Positions 31,030 through 38,577 of a DNA stretch of 38,577 nucleotides are shown here, one piece after another. Position 1 is the stretch's first letter. Each line of letters opens with the position of its first letter. A program made the position numbers and the translations under genes. The DNA comes from a virus, in IMG/VR virus record IMGVR_UViG_3300037487_002484, positions 1 through 38,577 of that record. One strand, 5' to 3'. Below the pieces are notes generated by a model. It did no database searches, was not told the DNA's origin, and saw only the letters and a list, made by a program, of their open reading frames with translations.

Positions 31030-31557
31030 TTAAAAATCATCATCTCTAACCGGACGTCTTACATGACTATATTCTTTTACTTTACCTTCAGCCCTTTCAA
31101 ATAAACCAGGACGTGCTGGAGAATAATTAGGTTTTCGACCTGCAGTAGCTGCGCCTTGTAGCGCTAATTCATAATTAGCTTTCTCATGATATTCCCAGAT
31201 ATATTTATCTATCTCCATCAATATCTGTCCATGTCTTATTACTACATCTTCATTATTGTTTTTATTCTTTTCAGTAATAATATTAAAATATGGATGCATA
31301 CTTTTTTTAACAGGTATCCAACCCTTTTCCATAAGTTCCATTTGATAATCACGTTTACTAGCAGGATTAAGATCTGCAAATAACCATTTTTTATCAGACG
31401 GAATTATTTCTTTTGGAATATGTAATTTACCAAGACGACTATTCATCATAGTCGTTCTATATTCATCATAAGATAATTTAGTTTTGCGTTTATCCTCAGA
31501 ACGAGTTTTAATGGCTTTAAAACTTACTTCATCTTCTTTGATTTCTTGATTATTCAT
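31030..31557 (-). CDS. capsid-adjacent phage protein, 175 aa
   Basis: Start overlaps the scaffold-like gene stop (ATGA). A motif run typical, from memory, of a small protein found before the capsid gene in many podoviruses: LHIPKEIIPSDKKWLFADLN, then ELMEKGWIPVKKSMHPYF, then IRHGQILMEIDK, and a Pro/Arg-rich basic tail (PNYSPARPGLFERAEGKVKE). It is basic and could bind DNA or scaffold. Function unproven. Confidence 0.6.
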   Translation of the reverse strand: MNNQEIKEDEVSFKAIKTRSEDKRKTKLSYDEYRTTMMNSRLGKLHIPKEIIPSDKKWLFADLNPASKRDYQMELMEKGWIPVKKSMHPYFNIITEKNKNNNEDVVIRHGQILMEIDKYIWEYHEKANYELALQGAATAGRKPNYSPARPGLFERAEGKVKEYSHVRRPVRDDDF

Positions 31558-32621
31558 GAGTAATACCCTCTTTCATGAGCTTTATTTTCTTGATGTTTAT
31601 CATTATATTTTTTATATAATTTAGCTTTAAGTTCAGGATTTAAAGGTTTTCCATTTTTATCTTTTACTTCGACTTTTTTAATTAATTTTCTAGCCATGTT
31701 ATTTAAAAGTCCTAGACTTTTATTTCTTCCATCTCTCATAAAATCTCCATTTCTTTTTACACCTGTTATAGGATTATTTACTAAATTACGCATTCTTTCA
31801 TCACGAGTACTATATTTATTATGCATAGCATCTTCTACCTCTCTATAGAATCCAGCAGAATAAACCTTAGCTTTTTTACCACTAAACACATATTTTTTCT
31901 TTAAATCTTCCATAACTGCTATGGTTTCATCAACAAGTCCTTGATCATAATGTTCTGAAGATGGATTCATATAAGGATTAGTTTTAACAAAATTTCTAGA
32001 ATCAGGGTCTAATTTATTAAGATCAAATTTAGAAGATTGTTTTCGTGGAGTAGGACGATTATCAGTAACATACTCTTCATCGCTAGAATAGTCTTGAGGT
32101 GCTTGCTTAGCAAATTCACGCATTTTTAGATCTAAATTAAAGCGCGCTTCATTTAGCTTCTCTAAAGTGTCCTCAGCTTGAAATATGCGGGCTTTGTCTT
32201 CTTTTACTTCAGCATCGCGTTTAATAGCCTTAACAGTTTCAATATCATCTTTAACTTTTTTATATTCAGCTTCTATTCTTTCTGCTTGCTGTTGATAAAT
32301 AAGCCTACGTTGTTGTGATATTTCATATTCTTTAGCTATTTTTTCTTCATTGTTTTGATTAGCTTGTTCTTCTAAGACATTTAAACGTTCTACAAGCTTA
32401 TTATTATTTTCAATTTCTTCTTGTTTAGCACGTCTACTTCGTTCATCAAAAGAATCTACGTCTATTTCTTCCTCTTCTTGATCATCAAGATCAAAATCAT
32501 TAGTATCATCGTCATCTAAATGTTCTTCTACTATTTCTTGAAGATCTTTTTCGGTAGTTGGAACTCTTCCTTCCAAAATCGCCTCTTCTTCATCGTCTAA
32601 AAATTTACTTTTATCATCCAT
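31554..32621 (-). CDS. scaffold-like acidic coiled-coil protein, 355 aa
   Basis: Residues 1-60 are very acidic (HLDDDDTNDFDLDDQEEEE), 60-165 a long coiled coil (KLVERLNVLEEQANQ; RLIYQQQAERIEAEYKKVK), and the C-terminus is basic and helical (NNMARKLIKKVEVKDKNGKP). This composition (acidic, elongated, with a basic C-terminal clamp) and the place between portal and capsid fit a capsid assembly scaffold. No protease domain seen. The role is inferred. Confidence 0.6.
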   Translation of the reverse strand: MDDKSKFLDDEEEAILEGRVPTTEKDLQEIVEEHLDDDDTNDFDLDDQEEEEIDVDSFDERSRRAKQEEIENNNKLVERLNVLEEQANQNNEEKIAKEYEISQQRRLIYQQQAERIEAEYKKVKDDIETVKAIKRDAEVKEDKARIFQAEDTLEKLNEARFNLDLKMREFAKQAPQDYSSDEEYVTDNRPTPRKQSSKFDLNKLDPDSRNFVKTNPYMNPSSEHYDQGLVDETIAVMEDLKKKYVFSGKKAKVYSAGFYREVEDAMHNKYSTRDERMRNLVNNPITGVKRNGDFMRDGRNKSLGLLNNMARKLIKKVEVKDKNGKPLNPELKAKLYKKYNDKHQENKAHERGYYS

Positions 32622-32644
32622 TGGTTGTCTCCTCTAGGTTGATA

Positions 32645-33112
32645 CTAAATATAAGGCGTTAAAAATAAATGATCGACATAATACGGATCACATACATGAG
32701 CTTTTAAAGTAATATCTGGTAACATAGCTACATATTCGTCACCTACTTTGAATTTATCATATTCATATTTAGAAAATTTATACCATTGACCTATATAAAA
32801 ACGCTGACCTTTAGGAAAAGATTCTTTGTCTTTAAAACAATCTTCACCAAAAGCTAATATTTTAAATACGGATTGTTCTAAAACATCTCTGATAATAGTT
32901 TCTTCAGCATAATGAATAGTCATGCCTTCATTACTCATTTTATAAAGCTTACCGTAAACATAATTTCTTTCAGGTCTGATTACATCAAAACCTATTTCTT
33001 TAATTATATTTGCGGTGATTTCTTCTTCAGTCCATTCTTTTTTGAATTCTTTATGCCATGATGGGGATATATTATACTTGGAACTATGTTCTTTAAAATT
33101 TTTTCCGTTCAT
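32645..33112 (-). CDS. hypothetical protein, 155 aa
   Basis: Ribosome site GGAG before the ATG. N-terminal 60 residues are charged and helical, then a beta-like part (VYGKLYKMSNEGMTIHYAEE; FYIGQWYKFSKYEYDKFKVG) rich in Tyr and Phe. Contains AEETIIRDVLEQ, nearly the same as the end of the 96-aa island protein at 1439-1729, with 37 of 41 DNA bases shared. No family recognised. Confidence 0.55.
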   Translation of the reverse strand: MNGKNFKEHSSKYNISPSWHKEFKKEWTEEEITANIIKEIGFDVIRPERNYVYGKLYKMSNEGMTIHYAEETIIRDVLEQSVFKILAFGEDCFKDKESFPKGQRFYIGQWYKFSKYEYDKFKVGDEYVAMLPDITLKAHVCDPYYVDHLFLTPYI

Positions 33113-33134
33113 GTTGTCTCCTCTGAATAGATAA

Positions 33135-33359
33135 CTAAATTATAGTTGTTCCGGTAAATTTTATTTTCAAAGCATCACTATCTCTAGCATCGCTTTGAAA
33201 CTTTTTAAATTCTTCTAATATTTCTATGATTGTTTTTCTTCTTTCAAAGATGCGATTGTAATTATTTATATCGCCTTGAATAACATTTTGATCTAATAAC
33301 ATATCCGCACATTCAGCACGCATATAAAGTAAACGTTGTACAAAATTTTCTAAATCCAT
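33135..33359 (-). CDS. hypothetical protein, 74 aa
   Basis: First gene of the segment between the small glycine-rich proteins and the scaffold. Helical and charged (MDLENFVQRLLYMRAECADM; NRIFERRKTIIEILEEFKKF), no membrane segment. A weak promoter-like pair at 33398-33425 lies upstream. No family recognised. Confidence 0.5.
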   Translation of the reverse strand: MDLENFVQRLLYMRAECADMLLDQNVIQGDINNYNRIFERRKTIIEILEEFKKFQSDARDSDALKIKFTGTTII

Positions 33360-33397
33360 AATTATTATTATATTGTTGCCAATTACTAATTAATAAT

Positions 33398-33425
33398 AGT
33401 GTAATAGAAAATATTTTTTATACAA
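33398..33425 (-). promoter_or_regulatory. weak promoter candidate before the 33.4-31.0 kb genes
   Basis: On the minus strand TTGTAT (33420-33425), 16 bp, then TACACT (33398-33403), in the 102-bp gap before ATG 33359. The same -10 sequence TACACT occurs in the candidate at 34324-34352. Confidence 0.3.
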
Positions 33426-33461
33426 CGTTTTTTTAATACTAATGTGATATTTATTAATTTA

Positions 33462-33932
33462 TTAATGCCTTCTATGAGACTTAGTACGACCACCTCTTTT
33501 TTGAACTTGTTCTGCTTCCATTTTCTTTTTAAGATAAGCATTTTGATCTTCAGCACCTTGAGCTTGTGCATTCATCATTCTTTCTTGAGCTGCTGCTGAT
33601 TTATTTGCTTGACGCATTTGATTAAACGCCATACCTGCTTGAGCTGCAGTACCGGCAGCATTAACTGCATGTCCTATATTTCCGGCATTTCTAGCAAGAG
33701 TACCGCCAACAGCACCAAGACCTTTTGCGCCTAAACTAAGACCTTTTGCTAAATAAGGAGCAGCCATACCCGCACCTTTAGCAAGCATACCGATTAAACT
33801 TCCTAAAAAATGATGTTCTCTCGTTGCTTTTTTATGAGTTTTTTTATCAAGAGTTTTATCACCAAGCATTTTTCCTATCATATGATGTTCTTTCATTGCT
33901 TTTTTAATATGAGCTTTTGTTATATGATTCAT
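33462..33932 (-). CDS. small Ala/Gly-rich virion protein with EHH motifs, 156 aa
   Basis: Contains two copies of the short motif E-H-H-[FM]-[LI]-G (KEHHMIGKMLG and REHHFLGSLIG), which also appears as REPHFLGTLLG in the gene upstream. A Gly/Ala-rich amphipathic stretch follows (GKGLGAVGGTLARNAGNIG-like), then an Ala/Gln/Met-rich helix and a basic tail (GGRTKSHRRH). Such composition is usual in internal head proteins ejected with DNA (compare P22 gp7). Downstream gap to the next gene is 102 bp. Function inferred only. Confidence 0.5.
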   Translation of the reverse strand: MNHITKAHIKKAMKEHHMIGKMLGDKTLDKKTHKKATREHHFLGSLIGMLAKGAGMAAPYLAKGLSLGAKGLGAVGGTLARNAGNIGHAVNAAGTAAQAGMAFNQMRQANKSAAAQERMMNAQAQGAEDQNAYLKKKMEAEQVQKRGGRTKSHRRH

Positions 33933-33953
33933 TTTATAATCCTATTGTTATAA

Positions 33954-34283
33954 TTATTTCTTTCTAAATAAATCTATAAGAGCAGGTATTGCTGAAGCAG
34001 CACCTAACAAAGTTCCTAAAAAATGAGGCTCACGTTTAACTCTTTTACCTTTTTTATGACCAAATACACCAGCAGAAGGAGCTGGACTACCAAATTTACC
34101 AGCAGAAGGAGCTGGAGTCATCCCACTATAAGCAGGAGGAAGAGCAATACCACCCATATCATGTCTTGTTCTTGTTATACAACCACCTTTTTTACGGTGT
34201 AATCTTTTTACTACTTCACTTTTGCCAGTATGAATTTTAGCATTAGCTGAACCTAATTTACTTTTTATGTGTTCTAAATACAT
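33954..34283 (-). CDS. small basic virion protein with glycine-pair motif, 109 aa
   Basis: Ribosome site AGGAGAT before the ATG. Basic N-terminal half (KSEVVKRLHRKKGGCITRTR), an internal repeat (APSAGKFG, APSAGVFG), then PHFLGTLLGAASAIPALIDL, a hydrophobic helix matching the EHHxxG motif of the gene downstream. Probably membrane-interacting or capsid-internal. Not assignable to a family. Promoter candidate at 34324-34352. Confidence 0.5.
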   Translation of the reverse strand: MYLEHIKSKLGSANAKIHTGKSEVVKRLHRKKGGCITRTRHDMGGIALPPAYSGMTPAPSAGKFGSPAPSAGVFGHKKGKRVKREPHFLGTLLGAASAIPALIDLFRKK

Positions 34284-34323
34284 TTTTATCTCCTAGAATT
34301 AATGTTAATAACTTAACGATATA

Positions 34324-34352
34324 AGTGTATTATTATTTTTTATAATTTGCAA
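34324..34352 (-). promoter_or_regulatory. promoter candidate after the portal gene
   Basis: On the minus strand TTGCAA (34347-34352), 17 bp, then TACACT (34324-34329), in the gap between the portal gene and ATG 34283. Confidence 0.4.
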
Positions 34353-34409
34353 AAATCTGTAAAAACGATATATTCTGGACAAGAAAAATCGCTTATAAAC
34401 GACGCAACT

Positions 34410-36968
34410 TTAAATCTGCTGTAATTTACTTGATATCTCAGTCAATTTAATCTTCGCAGCAATATTAGCTTTCTCTATCTCTTTCTCACGATCTATCATT
34501 GCTTTTTGAAGCGTAGTTTCTTGAACAATTTGTGCTTTTTGAAGTTCAGTTTGAGCTTTAATATTATCAGTCTGCGCACGTTGTTCAATCGCATGAGCAT
34601 CAACTTGAACTTTTTGAGCCTCCACTTCAACTTGATTTTGCATAACTTGATTAGGGTCAAGTGGTGGTGGAATCTGCGTGGCTGCTTGTTCTTGCTGTTG
34701 TTGATCTTGAGCAATAGTTTGTGCTTCCATAAGAGCAATCTGATTAAGTATAGAAGGATCAAGTTCTGATATATCTTCAGGTAATTTAAATTCTGCAATT
34801 TCCTCTTCAGGTGCTCCTTCTTGAGCAAGGCTTTGTTTAATTTGCTCTTCAATTTTATTTAATGCGTCAAAGAATTTCCTTTGTGCCATTAACATAGTTG
34901 CATTATTTAATATAGGTTGCTTAGTCTCAGGAGGTAAATCTTGTGCTGCATTTAATGAATCTATAAAGACTTGTAATGCTAATATATAAGACTCTTGATC
35001 TTGATCCTTAAATGCTTTTACAGGTTGACCTGCCATTAGAGATGCAGTCTCTATCATTGGAGTCGTTGGCGAGATTTGTGCTTCGGGTTTTAAAATCTCA
35101 TCAGGATTAAAATCTAAATTAGTTACATAATTACGTAATATATAATCTACGTTGATTTGAGTATATTTATCTGCTAAATTAAGTAAGTTTTCATACTTAA
35201 TCATGTCAATATATTGAGATGATACTTTGCTATTAGCAATAGGAGTAATAATTACATTAGGATCATTAAAATTAAACTCATTAAGTAATTCTCTAAACTC
35301 AAAACTCATATATTGAGGATCAATTAAATGAGCATATTTCTTAAGTTGTGTTAAAAATATTCTATATTCACGAGTTAAAGCATCATAAACACCACGAATA
35401 ATAAAATTAGGTATTTTAGAAGCTTCATCTATCATCATCATAATGGAGCTTGCAGGAGTATTAGCACCAATATTACCTATATCATTTAAACTTAAAGTAA
35501 TCTGATCTACACCTTGTTCGTAATATTGCATCAATTCAGATAATGAAGGTGATGCTTGTGGAAAGGGCAGCGGACTAATTTGTTCAGATAATTTAAAATT
35601 TCCACCAGTATCAACCGGTATCATGCTACCAGGGAATAATACTTGCGTGGTATTAGTATTCTTAATAGCTTTATTAACTAATACTGTTGGATGACTTGAA
35701 TAAGCACCGGCATTAGCAATCATTCTGATCTTATTAGTAGCTGATTTAACTAATGGAGCAGCCAAGTGTAACAATCCCCAGTTCCAACTTTCGGAATTAG
35801 AAAAATATGAGCTTTTTACGTAATTTTGAATAGTTTTGAAATTAGGATCATCAGACTCCCAGAATTCATGAATAGCTGCAATTCTTCCTGAAGAAATATC
35901 AATATCAATTAAATATGGCAAATCTCTTTCAACTGGTGGCTTATAATCCCCCAAATCTCCAAAATCATTTAATTTATATCTAACTCTAACTTGATAAAAT
36001 TCATAGACGTTATCATCTCTATCTTCACTTCCGTCAACCATATCATCATCATACTCATCATCATCTTCGCCATAGCCAGATCCAATAGGACGATAGTTAT
36101 ATTCAAGAAAATCTTTATTAGCAATTTTAGCATCTAACTCAAATTTACTCATATGAACACGTTGAGATATACGAGTAGCATCATCAGCACTACGTGAATA
36201 AGGATTAACTTCAATATCTAATGCAGGTAAATAATAATTAACAAGTTTCTTCTCGGTTGAATCATAATAGATTTTTTGATAAACATTTCCTTCTAAAGCT
36301 AAATCATAAAAAGAATTCCTTTTATCTTCTTTGTAATTAGGAATAGCTAAGTTAAAATATTGATTAATAAAATTCTTAAGCTTAATAGCTTTATTTTTTA
36401 ACTCGCTTGTTCCTTCTGTAATTGAAAAATTAATAATTTCTTCGCCTAAGAAGATAGAGGATAATGTTGATGTAGCTTTAATTATAGCATTATTTAAGGC
36501 ATAAGATTTATCAGATGACATTTGCTTACGACCCTCTATTATTTGACTGTCAGAACTTCTTGAATCATCTTTAGTGCGTATATTAAACTGCTCTTTACCT
36601 TCTCTTATATTATCTAACCATTGTTCGCGAGATTTTTTATCATTATCAAGATTATCCATTACATCTTTCGCAATAGATTGTCTTGTATGTTCAGGTATTA
36701 AATCAGCTATATTTTTTAATTCATAGATTAAATCAGTTTGAATCTTTTCATTATCTTGATCAATTACCTTCTTACCTTGTTGCATTTCATTATCAAGCAT
36801 ATCTTGTTGTTCTTGACCTTTATTCATCTCAAGATTAGCATTAAACAAATCATCAATAACATCCTCTTGTTCGTTATCTAATTCTCGCTCTAAAGATTTA
36901 TTCTTTTGCTCTATATTATTAACTAATTTCTCTTGGTGAATTTTGTTGAATACATTTTGTAGGTTCAT
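34410..36968 (-). CDS. portal protein (podovirus type), 852 aa
   Basis: The portal is the dodecameric ring through which DNA enters and leaves the head. Residues 1-85 are an acidic helical coil, 120-270 portal core (EGRKQMSSDKSYALNNAIIK; YFNLAIPNYKEDKRNSFYDL), with repeated helices (LDIEVNPYSRSADDATR) and a long channel region to about residue 640. The C-terminal 200 residues are Gln/Ala-rich coiled coil, like the barrel extension of P22-type portals. Length (852) is long, as in P22-like or SU10-like phages (700-770). The start lies eight bases after the terminase stop, with an AGG-type ribosome site. Position next to the terminase supports the call. Confidence 0.85.
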   Translation of the reverse strand: MNLQNVFNKIHQEKLVNNIEQKNKSLERELDNEQEDVIDDLFNANLEMNKGQEQQDMLDNEMQQGKKVIDQDNEKIQTDLIYELKNIADLIPEHTRQSIAKDVMDNLDNDKKSREQWLDNIREGKEQFNIRTKDDSRSSDSQIIEGRKQMSSDKSYALNNAIIKATSTLSSIFLGEEIINFSITEGTSELKNKAIKLKNFINQYFNLAIPNYKEDKRNSFYDLALEGNVYQKIYYDSTEKKLVNYYLPALDIEVNPYSRSADDATRISQRVHMSKFELDAKIANKDFLEYNYRPIGSGYGEDDDEYDDDMVDGSEDRDDNVYEFYQVRVRYKLNDFGDLGDYKPPVERDLPYLIDIDISSGRIAAIHEFWESDDPNFKTIQNYVKSSYFSNSESWNWGLLHLAAPLVKSATNKIRMIANAGAYSSHPTVLVNKAIKNTNTTQVLFPGSMIPVDTGGNFKLSEQISPLPFPQASPSLSELMQYYEQGVDQITLSLNDIGNIGANTPASSIMMMIDEASKIPNFIIRGVYDALTREYRIFLTQLKKYAHLIDPQYMSFEFRELLNEFNFNDPNVIITPIANSKVSSQYIDMIKYENLLNLADKYTQINVDYILRNYVTNLDFNPDEILKPEAQISPTTPMIETASLMAGQPVKAFKDQDQESYILALQVFIDSLNAAQDLPPETKQPILNNATMLMAQRKFFDALNKIEEQIKQSLAQEGAPEEEIAEFKLPEDISELDPSILNQIALMEAQTIAQDQQQQEQAATQIPPPLDPNQVMQNQVEVEAQKVQVDAHAIEQRAQTDNIKAQTELQKAQIVQETTLQKAMIDREKEIEKANIAAKIKLTEISSKLQQI

Positions 36969-36976
36969 ACTAAGGC

Positions 36977-38577
36977 CTATTGATAGTTGAAAATGTTAAA
37001 ATCGGGTTCATTCTCTGGTTCTTCATAAATATCTTCATGAATTAATATTTTTTCACGTTTGAGAGTTATAAGAACTTGACTCATGGTATCAATAATATCA
37101 TTACTTGAATGAGATGGGAAATTTATGGCTGCTTCTAATAATTCTTTAGCATGTTTAAATAATTTTTTACTTTTAAAGGACTCTCGCACATAAACTCTTC
37201 CACTAGCTATTTCAGGTAAGGTTGACCTAGCTCTTGCAACTTTACCCCCATGACCTTGAGGATTAAATCCTCTAGTAGGAATACCGGCCATATATAATTC
37301 ATTCATTAACGGATCACCAAGAGTCTTAGTTTCTATTAATACATAATCTACAGGCCTTTTACCACCTATAGGATTGTCATAATCAGTATCTTTATAATTA
37401 TGAGCCATTCTTTGAGCCATCTCTCTCATTACATGAAATTCTATATGACCAGCATAAAGCTCTAATAACATAATGCAGGTAAGACCATAGAAGTTTTTAA
37501 ACACTCCCCAAGTAGTACATACTGACATACAAGGGTCTGAGCTTTCATCAGCTTTCTTACCAACCAAAGCAGTGTCCCATGACTGTATAATACGTTCAAA
37601 ATCAGGAGCATGCTCCTCATCCCAAATCATGAAATCATCTTTTGTAAAGATACCGCCTTGCATTGGTGATGGTCTTTGTTGATATAATGAAGCATATGCA
37701 AATGCCCCTTTAATTTTCTTTTCTTGTTCAATATAACGTTTAGGATGTTTATCAGGCCATAATAACTCACCTTCATTACGCCTCGGATCAATCCATTTTT
37801 TGCCGTTTGTAGAAGGAAGTATAATAGTTGAACAACAATGAGATTTTTCAAACTCCATAGGTAGTCTTAAATGTACGATGTTCTTCTGATTTTCTAAAAT
37901 ATGACCGGTTAAATCTTCCATGTGAGGTCTATGTTGTAATATAATCTTACAACCTGTTTGTTTGTCATTAAGACGATCGCTCATGGTACGATCATACCAA
38001 TTGTTTACCGCTGTTCTTCTAGCCTCAGAGTCCATATCTTCAATGGAGTTCGGATCATCCAGTATTATTTGATCTCCACCCATACCAACACCACCTCCAA
38101 CAGAACAAGCAATCCGATATCCTTTTTTATTATTGGAGAATTTCTGGATGGCATTGTTATCATCTCTAAGTTTAAATACATTTCCAAATATTTCTTGATA
38201 CCACCCACTATTAATCAGATCTCTACATTTAAGCGAATGTTCATTGGAAAGTTTAGCGGCATACGTACCACACAGAAATTTCTTCCATGCATCACCACTA
38301 CCCCACACCCACGCAGGATACATTATAGAGATGATAGAGGACTTCATACAACGAGGAGGCATGTTCACTATCAAAAAGTTAATATCACCTCTATTACATG
38401 CCTCTAAATGCTCTGCAATAGCTTGTATGTGCCAGTTGTCATAAAAGGTAACATTTAATCCCTCTAAAGCTGTCCAAGCATCCTTAATAAACAAATAAAA
38501 ATTGTCTTTATATTTAGCTTGTTGCTGCAATGCATAGTCAGATACGTGATTTGTAGTATCAAGAATGGCAAATTTCT
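36977..38577 (-). CDS. terL: large terminase subunit, 5' end outside the window
   Basis: The packaging motor ATPase and nuclease. Numbering from the first conventional start (TTG 38530), motifs are: adenine region and Walker A-type PPRCMKSS (58-65), Walker B IILDDP (155-160), a coupling region with ILQHRPH (197-203), and an RNase-H-type nuclease site beginning QSWDT (Asp319) with a later acidic site near NDIIDTM. The frame stays open to the window edge with protein-like residues (LDTTNHVSDYALQQQ), so the true start lies upstream of 38577 and the listed 517 aa is a minimum. It resembles the Terminase_6 / GpA-like large subunits of podoviruses. No small subunit is in the window. Confidence 0.92.
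   Translation of the reverse strand, partial: KFAILDTTNHVSDYALQQQAKYKDNFYLFIKDAWTALEGLNVTFYDNWHIQAIAEHLEACNRGDINFLIVNMPPRCMKSSIISIMYPAWVWGSGDAWKKFLCGTYAAKLSNEHSLKCRDLINSGWYQEIFGNVFKLRDDNNAIQKFSNNKKGYRIACSVGGGVGMGGDQIILDDPNSIEDMDSEARRTAVNNWYDRTMSDRLNDKQTGCKIILQHRPHMEDLTGHILENQKNIVHLRLPMEFEKSHCCSTIILPSTNGKKWIDPRRNEGELLWPDKHPKRYIEQEKKIKGAFAYASLYQQRPSPMQGGIFTKDDFMIWDEEHAPDFERIIQSWDTALVGKKADESSDPCMSVCTTWGVFKNFYGLTCIMLLELYAGHIEFHVMREMAQRMAHNYKDTDYDNPIGGKRPVDYVLIETKTLGDPLMNELYMAGIPTRGFNPQGHGGKVARARSTLPEIASGRVYVRESFKSKKLFKHAKELLEAAINFPSHSSNDIIDTMSQVLITLKREKILIHEDIYEEPENEPDFNIFNYQ

Noticed and set aside
1-38577. tRNA or rRNA genes
   Set aside because: I scanned by eye for tRNA T-arm and CCA-type patterns and found only coding-sequence coincidences; a proper tRNA scan was not possible.

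Overview
The window is AT-rich (roughly 30% G+C by eye) and uses the standard bacterial code. It holds most of the virion-building half of a short-tailed (podovirus-like) temperate phage, plus a patchwork of accessory genes. The low G+C, a signal-peptide beta-barrel surface protein, a Soj/ParA-type ATPase remnant and a possible fragment of an alphaproteobacterial uracil-DNA glycosylase suggest a Rickettsiales-like host (Rickettsia, Megaira, Orientia and relatives). That host assignment is inference.

Region 1 (1-5.3 kb) is an accessory island. It carries small unrecognised genes, a decayed fragment near 1 kb, a 337-residue protein with hydrophobic stretches, and a leftward tyrosine integrase (3760-4833). 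The integrase has its own promoter and a perfect dyad just upstream. Short homologies tie genes here to each other and to a gene in the phage cluster, so the island looks reshuffled. Region 2 (5.7-9.4 kb) is a rightward operon behind a strong sigma-70 promoter: an unknown protein, a coiled-coil protein with a possible C-terminal HTH, a divergent GroEL-type chaperonin without GroES, and two small proteins. Region 3 (9.4-11.6 kb) has a small lipoprotein, a frameshifted ribbon-helix-helix protein, a beta-barrel outer-membrane protein, an unknown protein, a truncated ParA and a 119-bp perfect inverted-repeat element (MITE-like).

Region 4 (11.6-38.6 kb) is one long leftward block read from the right edge: large terminase (5' end outside the window), portal, two small Gly-rich proteins, two unknowns, a scaffold-like coiled-coil protein, a capsid-adjacent protein, a 13-bp-stem terminator, a near-consensus promoter, a decoration-like protein, the major capsid, two structural paralogues, a gp4-like connector carrying an inserted discoidin-like domain, a small structural protein, an SU10-like adaptor, a 1002-residue fibre with about 27 copies of a 17-residue repeat, a gp10-like tail hub, three small proteins, and five internal or ejection-type proteins.

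The phage set covers packaging, capsid assembly, tail assembly and ejection. I see no recognisable small terminase, replication, repressor or lysis genes here, so the genome presumably continues past the right edge. The main points of interest are the chaperonin operon, the discoidin-like insertion, the expanding repeats in the fibre and coiled-coil genes, and the mosaic junction at 11.3-11.6 kb.
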